From: Peloplasma aerotolerans
Lineage (GTDB): Bacteria; Bacillota_I; Bacilli_A; Acholeplasmatales; Acholeplasmataceae
Reading direction: 5' to 3'
Assembly: GCF_030012175.1 (NCBI RefSeq)
Contig: NZ_JASCXW010000003.1
Coordinates: forward strand, 1 to 64,000
DNA length: 64,000 nucleotides
A program made the translations under genes and the position numbers. The notes under the pieces were generated by a model. It was not told where the DNA came from. It worked only from the letters and a program-made list of their open reading frames with translations, and did not search any database. This document shows, in pieces, positions 58,901 to 64,000 of the stretch. Every line of letters begins with the position of its first letter. Position 1 is the first letter of the stretch.

Positions 58901-59239
58901 ATACAAGTCAAAGGTGGCTGGCGATTGTATTCAAGCGGTCCAGGTATTTACTTAAATCAACTTATATCCAACTTTTTAGGCATCAGGGTTGAACATCAAC
59001 AATTGGTTATTGATCCAGTTCTTCCAGAAAAACTTGATGGTTTAGTCTTCAAGTATCACTATGATGAAACACCAATTGAGATACATTATCATTACGGAAA
59101 ACAGAATCATTTAATAAATGGTCAACCACTCGCATATCAAAATTATCCTCAAAAATATAGACAATCAGGGATTAAGATTCATCGTGAAACCATGACTAGT
59201 ATTGAAGGGGATATCAAATTAGACATATGGTATCAATAG
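55949..59239 (+). CDS. GH94 phosphorylase, probable 1,2-beta-oligoglucan phosphorylase
   Basis: A 1096-residue GH94 protein. The length and the segments NGAAWGTRDICQGPIEFF, DSHGDIIIWPLRSLAYYL and YGGGDWDDTLQPANHDL (GGGDWDD at 745-751, carrying the expected catalytic Asp) match the large oligoglucan phosphorylase type rather than cellobiose (about 800) phosphorylases. It would phosphorolyse beta-1,2-glucosyl chains to glucose 1-phosphate, saving ATP. It is cytoplasmic, the last gene of the locus, with an AGGGGG ribosome binding site and a terminator behind it. The substrate is inferred from family and neighbours. Confidence 0.87.
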   Translation: MIIKNKVQTKAVRNGDLIFNILESGDIFNIEYHDHQINLLNGNIIDGTVANIYLRIFHDHHISYTKLIGRHSPSSYELYADKIVYQGQFENVNYQVVLSVENLTWQYDVSVKSDDQVVFDLVYGQDVAISNKGSILSSETYTVQYIDYKVFNHQNGYVLCARQNQGRPQYLQLGSHHKNVAYTTDGFQFFGLSYKETGQPQAMMQDRLISEIYQYEFSYMALQSDKMVIDNHEEKYTFYGHYQDDYQKTIESSIDVKPFEMNSKWFKNNHKKPKDSILSTNRQLNGNQLDITQIKEEFSELFLEEYHQKELISFFTSNNHHVVLKQKELLVERPHGHLLLHGDLKHVSENVMASTNFMFGVFSSHVVLGNTTFNKLTGSLRNPLNTTKISGQRIYIKIKGMYYILGIPSYYDIGVNSTKWVYVLNDDVLVVEIYGHMNNMQQTLNLYSKNDIHYDFMITNQLLMGPNEYAYDIPVEINNQEILVLCPKDSMAVHRYPHLKYKFTISKSFSIVDENKVYKTTNQFGLLMIKIEKQSHFSIHVSATIQEAFQPIIIKTYEEVDEEGTLYFKSFAHHFSLAHKENEEDIRKINNIVLWYTHNALTHYASPHGLEQSNGAAWGTRDICQGPIEFFSATQHYDIVREIILKVYQRQFLETGDFPQWYMFDKYYQIQAHDSHGDIIIWPLRSLAYYLKATNDFSILDESVPYMSLELNDFTEKVSLLEHLKLQINTIIDSFIPGTYLPAYGGGDWDDTLQPANHDLTKIMVSGWTVSLLYEALNQLSIEIKDYDAKFSGSLNKLAENVKTDYEKHIIADNIPSGFVVFHKEHKTYLLHPRDQKTGLKYRLLPFTRALISEISNQSQVEPYLQIINQHFKHPDGVRLMDTAVEYRSGKMTYFTRAETAANFGREIGLQYVHAHIRYIEAMAKIGKAKDVYEGLLTINPILIEKQVPNAYYRQSNVYFSSSDAWFKDRYEARRDFDKVKSGEIQVKGGWRLYSSGPGIYLNQLISNFLGIRVEHQQLVIDPVLPEKLDGLVFKYHYDETPIEIHYHYGKQNHLINGQPLAYQNYPQKYRQSGIKIHRETMTSIEGDIKLDIWYQ

Positions 59240-59289
59240 AAGATAAAAATGTAGAAATTGAAATGTATTTCATTTTTCTCCCTAATAAG

Positions 59290-59325
59290 AAAAGTAGTAC
59301 CATACCATCTGGTGCTACTTTTTCT
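59290..59325 (+). terminator. Terminator of the glycan locus
   Basis: AAAAGTAGTACCA (59290-59302) pairs with TGGTGCTACTTTT (59310-59322) with one G-T pair, followed by Ts. Confidence 0.85.
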
Positions 59326-59370
59326 TGAAAATTATATCAATAAAGATGTCATTTATAGCTTTATAATATC

Positions 59371-59398
59371 TGTTTAAGCCCTAACTATATGTTATAAT
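59371..59398 (+). promoter_or_regulatory. Putative rnr promoter
   Basis: TGTTTA (59371-59376), a 16-base spacer and TATAAT (59393-59398), 17 bases before the rnr start. The -35 box is weak; a second TATAAT occurs at 59362-59367. Confidence 0.45.
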
Positions 59399-59415
59399 AT
59401 ATTCGAGGTAAACAC

Positions 59416-61461
59416 ATGGAAAATTTATATTTAGAGTTTTACAATCAACAAACAAGAAAATTACATCAAGACATAACAAAGGATGTGGATTTAGATAAAT
59501 ATCCTCATATTATGTTTGACGATCCATATTATTGTTTAAAACCCGATATTTTAATTGGGCGATTAGACCATAAAAAGACTTTTGGGTTCTTAAGACAAGA
59601 ACTAGAAGACATCTATATCGATCAAAGATATTTAATAGATTCAATGCACGATGATATTGTACTCGTTAAAGAAGGCGTTGAACCTAAAATTATAGAGATT
59701 GTTAAAAGAGCATTAAACGTTATCGTCGCGACCGCAAAGAAAACCAAGACTGGTTTGTTTTTTGAATCAGATACATATTTGGATCGGAGACTTGAAGTTG
59801 ATCCATATGATGGATTAGTTGCAGGTCATGTTGTTATGCTTGAAGTCGAAGCAATCGAACAGTATGCTGTGTTTGCGCATGTCACGAAGATTATCGGTCA
59901 TATCAACGATCCGGATATCAACACGTTAAAAATCGTTAACAGTTATCAATGGCCACAGACATTTAGTGATGAAGTGATTACATCACTCAAAGATATTAAA
60001 GTTGATTTGGAACAAGAAAAGAAAGAAAGAATTGATTTAACTGAGCAATTTATCATGACGATTGATGGTAAAGATGCCAAAGATTTAGATGATGCGATTA
60101 GTTTGATTTTTAAAGATAAGCAATATCATTTAGGTGTTCATATAGCCGATGTTAGTCATTACGTCAAAGAAGGAACCCCATTAGATGAAGAAGCATATAG
60201 GAGAAGCACAAGCTCATATTTAGCTGATCGAGTAATTCCAATGTTGCCACATCTATTATCAAATGATTTGTGTTCATTGAACCCCAATGAAATTAAATTA
60301 ACTTTATCTTGTCAAATGGTATTAGATGAAAATGCTAAAGTCATCTCATATGATATCCAAAAAACTTTTATAGAAAGTAAAAAAAGATTAAACTATGATG
60401 AAGTTAATCAATTTTTAAATCAAAACAAATCGCTTCAAGATCCTAAACTAGAAGAAATGTTATTAAACATGAATGAACTTTCTCAAAAACTAAAAGTTAT
60501 TAGAAGACAGCGTGGAGAAATTGAGTTTGAAAGTAGCGAATTAGGATTTATCGTTGACAAGGTTGGACGCGTTCTTGATATTTATGAAAGAAAAACTGAT
60601 GTAGCAGAAGAACTTATTGAATCATTTATGTTGATTGCTAATGAAACGGTTGCATTTCACATGTTTCACGCAGACCTTCCATCTATCTATAGAATTCATG
60701 AAAAACCTGATGTTGTTAAATTAAAAAATGCACTCCAAACAGTAGCTAAATTAGGTTTTCCTGTTAATATGAAGCAAATAGGAAATCCAAAACCACTACA
60801 AGTGCTAACGAATAAAACTGCTGATACAACTTATGGATATATCATTCATATGCTGTTATTAAGAGCAATGCAAAAAGCAAAATATAGCGAAATTCAAGCA
60901 CCACACTTCGGTTTAGGTGCTAGATATTATACGCATTTTACATCTCCGATAAGAAGATATCCAGACTTTATTTTACATCGATTAATTCATCGATTTGTTT
61001 TAGGTGAGTCTAAAAACATGAAAAAAGATATATACTATTATCAATCGATGATGCCAGAAATAGCTCAGCACACATCTGATCAAGAAAGAAAATCCGTTCA
61101 AATGGAACGCGATGTTGCTAAATTGAAGAGCTGTGAATATATGCAAGATAAAATAGGAGATTACTTCAAGTCAACTATCACTCAAATGATGCCTTCAGGA
61201 ATGTTTATTAAGCTATCTAATGGTATTGAAGGTTTTGTGTCATTAAGATCTTTAGATGATTACTACATGTATGACGAAAACAATCTTACTTTTATCGGTA
61301 ATCGGGGTAAAAAATATCGTTTAGGAGATCAAGTCAAAGTTGAATTATTAGACGTTGATTTATCAACAAAAAAAATGGACTTTGGAATTGTAGATAAAAC
61401 AAGAGGAAAACAAGGAAATAGAAATGAAAATTATCGTTCAAAACAAAAAAGCAAGACATGA
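59416..61461 (+). CDS. rnr: Ribonuclease R
   Basis: A 681-residue RNase II/R exonuclease that degrades structured RNA and works with tmRNA in quality control. Cold-shock-like N-terminal domains are followed by the RNB catalytic segment [16 protein letters not shown] (catalytic Asps), [19 protein letters not shown] and a C-terminal S1 domain ([25 protein letters not shown]). A basic tail ([19 protein letters not shown]) is typical of RNase R. Its 3' end overlaps smpB by 38 bases, a pairing conserved in Bacillota. Confidence 0.96.
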   Translation: MENLYLEFYNQQTRKLHQDITKDVDLDKYPHIMFDDPYYCLKPDILIGRLDHKKTFGFLRQELEDIYIDQRYLIDSMHDDIVLVKEGVEPKIIEIVKRALNVIVATAKKTKTGLFFESDTYLDRRLEVDPYDGLVAGHVVMLEVEAIEQYAVFAHVTKIIGHINDPDINTLKIVNSYQWPQTFSDEVITSLKDIKVDLEQEKKERIDLTEQFIMTIDGKDAKDLDDAISLIFKDKQYHLGVHIADVSHYVKEGTPLDEEAYRRSTSSYLADRVIPMLPHLLSNDLCSLNPNEIKLTLSCQMVLDENAKVISYDIQKTFIESKKRLNYDEVNQFLNQNKSLQDPKLEEMLLNMNELSQKLKVIRRQRGEIEFESSELGFIVDKVGRVLDIYERKTDVAEELIESFMLIANETVAFHMFHADLPSIYRIHEKPDVVKLKNALQTVAKLGFPVNMKQIGNPKPLQVLTNKTADTTYGYIIHMLLLRAMQKAKYSEIQAPHFGLGARYYTHFTSPIRRYPDFILHRLIHRFVLGESKNMKKDIYYYQSMMPEIAQHTSDQERKSVQMERDVAKLKSCEYMQDKIGDYFKSTITQMMPSGMFIKLSNGIEGFVSLRSLDDYYMYDENNLTFIGNRGKKYRLGDQVKVELLDVDLSTKKMDFGIVDKTRGKQGNRNENYRSKQKSKT

Positions 61462-61867
61462 TTTCTTTATTGAAGAAACATATGAAGCTGGTATTAAACT
61501 ACTCGGTAGTGAAATTAAATCAATTCGCTTAGGAAAAGTGCAAATTAACGATGCATTCGTCACCATCAAGGATGGCGAAGCTTTTGTGCACAACATGCAT
61601 ATTGCAAAATATGATTTTTCTAGCATTTTTAATCATGAAGAAACAAGACCTAGAAAACTATTACTACATAAAAAAGAAATTATCAAATTGTTCAGTAAAA
61701 TAAAAGAGCAAGGATATACTATCATCCCTTTAAAGTTATATTTAAAAGAAGGACTATGCAAACTAGAAATAGGGTTAGCTAAAGGTAAAAAAGATTATGA
61801 TAAGCGCGAAACATTGAAGGAAAGAGATCAACAGATGCGCATGAAAAAAATATTAAAAAACAGGTGA
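61424..61867 (+). CDS. smpB: tmRNA-binding protein SmpB
   Basis: A 147-residue SmpB that brings tmRNA to stalled ribosomes. It shows [27 protein letters not shown] and [23 protein letters not shown], with a basic C-terminal tail ([26 protein letters not shown]). The ATG lies within the end of rnr. The tmRNA gene was not found in the remaining window. Confidence 0.97.
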   Translation: MKIIVQNKKARHDFFIEETYEAGIKLLGSEIKSIRLGKVQINDAFVTIKDGEAFVHNMHIAKYDFSSIFNHEETRPRKLLLHKKEIIKLFSKIKEQGYTIIPLKLYLKEGLCKLEIGLAKGKKDYDKRETLKERDQQMRMKKILKNR

Positions 61868-61871
61868 CAGA

Positions 61872-62753
61872 ATGAAAAGTAAAGTTGGTCTTGCACTTGG
61901 TGGTGGAGGAGCAAGGGGGAGTTATCAAATCGGAGTCTTAAAAGCACTTGATGATGCCAAGGTTTTTAAGAATATTCGCCATATTTCGGGGTCATCTATT
62001 GGTGCTATCAATACCTTAATGATTCTTGGGGAACTTTCATTTGATCATATGATTGACCTATGGCAAAGCATCAGTAATGATGATTTATATGGACTCAATT
62101 TTGAGCGATTTAAAAAAGATCGTTTAGGAATGTATAGTCTAGATGAAATGCACGAAAGATTATTAAAAGAAGTTCCACTCACGAAAATTAGAAAAAATAA
62201 AATTCAAGGATTTGCTACCGCAGCCAAGATTAATAAAGATAGTTTATTAGAGCAAATTATGATCCATCACATGGAGAAAACTACATTTCATTTAAACAAG
62301 TTTTCAGACCCCCATAGAGCTGTACTGGCAAGTGCATCAATTCCTGTATTGTTTGGATCTACAACAATAGATGATACGCATTATGTTGATGGAGGTGTTA
62401 TCGATAACTGTCCAATCCAGCCATTAATTGATGCAGGATGTGATATTATTATCGCAGTTCCAATTGATGGTAGATTTCATCCTAAAAAGTTTAAGAAAGA
62501 AGATATATTATTAATTGATATTGAAACCAGAAAATTATTTCACACCATCCCATATGATATTTTAGACTTCAAACCAGAAGTTGTGAAAAATAAAGTTGAG
62601 TATGGATATCAAATGGGAAATATGATGATTCAAAAATTAATTGATTTAAAATATCTTAATCAACGTGGTAGTTGGAATAGACCAGAAGGACACACTTTGA
62701 TTTCCATAACAAAAGATGAAGAGAAAAAAATAATAAAAGAGGTGAATAACTAA
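61872..62753 (+). CDS. Patatin-like phospholipase (RssA/NTE family)
   Basis: A 293-residue lipid acyl hydrolase. The oxyanion loop GGGGARGSYQIGVLKAL is followed by the nucleophile Ser42 in GSSIG and the catalytic D173 in YVDGGVIDN, the full dyad. Its natural lipid substrate is unknown. It starts four bases after smpB and its stop shares a base with the PAP2 gene, so two lipid-phosphate enzymes are coupled. Confidence 0.9.
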   Translation: MKSKVGLALGGGGARGSYQIGVLKALDDAKVFKNIRHISGSSIGAINTLMILGELSFDHMIDLWQSISNDDLYGLNFERFKKDRLGMYSLDEMHERLLKEVPLTKIRKNKIQGFATAAKINKDSLLEQIMIHHMEKTTFHLNKFSDPHRAVLASASIPVLFGSTTIDDTHYVDGGVIDNCPIQPLIDAGCDIIIAVPIDGRFHPKKFKKEDILLIDIETRKLFHTIPYDILDFKPEVVKNKVEYGYQMGNMMIQKLIDLKYLNQRGSWNRPEGHTLISITKDEEKKIIKEVNN

Positions 62754-63613
62754 TGGATTTAGATATTGTAAAATGGATACAATCATTTAGGAACCCAGTT
62801 TTTGATTGGTTATTTTATATCATTACACAAATTGGTGATCAATATGTGTTTATTGCGGCTGCAGTCATCATTTATTGGACCATCGATAAAAAGTTTGCTC
62901 ATAAATTTGTTTTTACCTTTATGGTGAGTGCTATTGTGAATTCAGGTATCAAAGAGTTATTCAAAAGAGTTAGACCATTTTATTTACCAGGTGTTGAAAC
63001 AGAACCACATTGGAATACCGATGGTTACGCATTCCCAAGCGGACATGCTCAAGCAGCAGGGGTTTTAGGTTATACGCTTTATGATGTATCCAAAAAAACT
63101 CAGAAGAAATGGGTATGGTACATCGGGATAGCGATTTTGATTTTAGTGCCACTATCAAGAGTATATCTTGGTCAACATTATTTAAGTGATGTCATTGTAG
63201 GTGTTGTTTTAAGCTTTGTTATTGCTCACTTTGTATTTAAACTTGTTGATAAAATGGGTGATGATGAACATATCTATACATTAATGCTTGCACCGATTTT
63301 TATAGCTTTATTATTTTTTGTTAAGAATCATGATTTATATATTGCAGCTGGTGGCTTTGTAGGGTTTGCATGCGGGTATTACCTTGAGAAAAAATATGTA
63401 AGTTATGAAGTCAAAAACATTTTGTGGATTCAAGTTTTAAAAGTAGTGATTGGGTTAATCATTGCTTTAGCAATTAAAGAAGGATTCAAAATGATTTTTC
63501 CAGATGTCCTTTTCTTTGATTTTGTTAGATATTTACTGATTGGAGTTTGGGCAGCTCTTGGAGCTCCCTATGTATTTAAACATGCTTTCAAAAATCGTAA
63601 AAAAATCATTTAA
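62753..63613 (+). CDS. PAP2-family membrane phosphatase
   Basis: A 286-residue membrane protein with about seven helices and the three PAP2 motifs: KELFKRVRP, PSGHAQAAG and SRVYLGQHYLSDV. Such enzymes remove phosphate from phosphatidate, phosphatidylglycerol phosphate or undecaprenyl pyrophosphate. The extra C-terminal helices resemble a bacterial subgroup. It is translationally coupled to the patatin gene (TAATG) and its end overlaps the next gene by 32 bases. Confidence 0.92.
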   Translation: MDLDIVKWIQSFRNPVFDWLFYIITQIGDQYVFIAAAVIIYWTIDKKFAHKFVFTFMVSAIVNSGIKELFKRVRPFYLPGVETEPHWNTDGYAFPSGHAQAAGVLGYTLYDVSKKTQKKWVWYIGIAILILVPLSRVYLGQHYLSDVIVGVVLSFVIAHFVFKLVDKMGDDEHIYTLMLAPIFIALLFFVKNHDLYIAAGGFVGFACGYYLEKKYVSYEVKNILWIQVLKVVIGLIIALAIKEGFKMIFPDVLFFDFVRYLLIGVWAALGAPYVFKHAFKNRKKII

Positions 63614-64000
63614 TGAACTGACAAATGAAGAATTGTATCGTATATTTGACCTAAGATTTAAAGTTTTTGTCATGGAGCAAAAAATTTTATATTTAGACAC
63701 TGATTTTAAAGATCAAAATAGTATTCATTATATGATCTTTGAAGATGATCAACTTGTCTCATACTTAAGGTTAGTTTTACCTGGGTTTAAGTATAAAGAA
63801 TATGCCTTAAGTAGAATTGCAACAGACCCAGATTATCGTTTAAAAGGACTTGCTACAGAATTGATTAGAGTGTCCATGAATGATGTCAAAGGACAGCCCA
63901 TAAGAATATCTGGTCAAGCGTATTTAAAAGATTATTATGAAAAATTAGGATTTAAGGTTGTAAAAGGTCCTTATATCGAAGAAGATATTTTGCATTATGA
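63582..64000 (+). CDS. ElaA-like GNAT acetyltransferase (3' truncated by window)
   Basis: The first 139 residues of a GNAT protein; it runs off the window with no stop. The N-terminus FNELTNEELYRIFDLRFKVFVMEQ is typical of ElaA. The acetyl-CoA region is ALSRIATDPDYRLKGLATELI (a variant of the R/QxxGxG/A motif), then ISGQAYLKDYYEKLGFKVV. The ATG at 63582 overlaps PAP2 and gives the family's usual start; the ribosome binding site is not strong. The substrate is unknown. Confidence 0.82.
   Translation, partial: MLSKIVKKSFNELTNEELYRIFDLRFKVFVMEQKILYLDTDFKDQNSIHYMIFEDDQLVSYLRLVLPGFKYKEYALSRIATDPDYRLKGLATELIRVSMNDVKGQPIRISGQAYLKDYYEKLGFKVVKGPYIEEDILHY

Noticed and set aside
53812-61461. Three gene overlaps of exactly 38 bases (53812-53849, 55949-55986, 61424-61461)
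   Set aside because: The overlapped sequences are unrelated and belong to different operons; this is most likely chance.
61868-62753. tmRNA gene expected next to smpB
   Set aside because: The space after smpB is only a few bases before the patatin gene; no tmRNA-like ends were seen.

Overview
The window is a low-GC, Bacillota-type chromosome segment. TGA is used as an ordinary stop (ffh, dnaI, mrp and others end in TGA) and all Trp codons seen are TGG, so this is genetic code 11. The gene content points to an Acholeplasmatales/Izemoplasmatales-like free-living mollicute or a near relative. It shows Bacillus-like gene order (ylxM-ffh; polA-mutM-coaE-dnaB-dnaI-thrS; rnr-smpB), T-box and FMN-riboswitch control, a PTS phosphorelay and many short membrane proteins. 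No rRNA, tRNA, CRISPR array, insertion sequence or prophage was found.

Layout. 1-9982 (+) holds protein targeting and replication/repair genes (ylxM, ffh, polA, mutM, coaE, dnaB, dnaI) and a T-box controlled thrS. 9994-12614 (+) begins with a strong promoter and an unclassified long hairpin, followed by a small membrane protein and an ABC-2 exporter pair. 12648-14621 (-) encodes HPr and enzyme I in the order ptsI-ptsH. 14811-17921 (+) carries an Mrp-type P-loop ATPase, a beta-lactamase-fold hydrolase and a membrane protein. 17998-22220 (-) is the glycine cleavage operon gcvT-gcvH-gcvPA-gcvPB. 22414-24615 (+) has an alpha/beta hydrolase, a beta-hydroxyacid dehydrogenase and two small heavy-metal-associated domain proteins. 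24678-31010 contains gpmI (-), an FMN riboswitch with ribU (+), eno (+), small membrane proteins and an anion permease (-).

The striking part is 31085-59325, a single-strand, tightly overlapping cluster of about 28 kb that looks like a dedicated glycan-utilisation locus. A TTGAAA-17-TATAAT promoter has a CcpA-type cre site in its spacer and a GAAACGTTTC operator at the start site. It drives a 1248-residue lipoprotein made of nine repeats, a solute-binding lipoprotein, a membrane-anchored CBM-like/solute-binding fusion, two pairs of sugar ABC permeases, an NHL-TPR-Yip1 membrane protein and a DUF5696-like secreted protein. These are followed by two PF10091 (GH144-like) glucanases, a GH13 alpha-glucosidase, a LacI regulator, a CE7 acetyl esterase, a GH3 beta-glucosidase and an approximately 1100-residue GH94 phosphorylase. 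The combination PF10091 + GH3 + large GH94 matches beta-1,2-glucan (sophoro-oligosaccharide) catabolism as known from Listeria innocua and Bacteroidota enzymes. Binding, outside cleavage, import and intracellular phosphorolysis could all be encoded together. The transport ATPase is missing and must be supplied from elsewhere.

After the locus terminator come housekeeping genes again: rnr, smpB, a patatin-like phospholipase, a PAP2 phosphatase and a truncated ElaA-like acetyltransferase at the window edge. Central-carbon and locus promoters share cre-like AAANCGNTTT motifs, and HPr keeps the regulatory serine. The glycan locus is therefore probably tied into carbon catabolite control.
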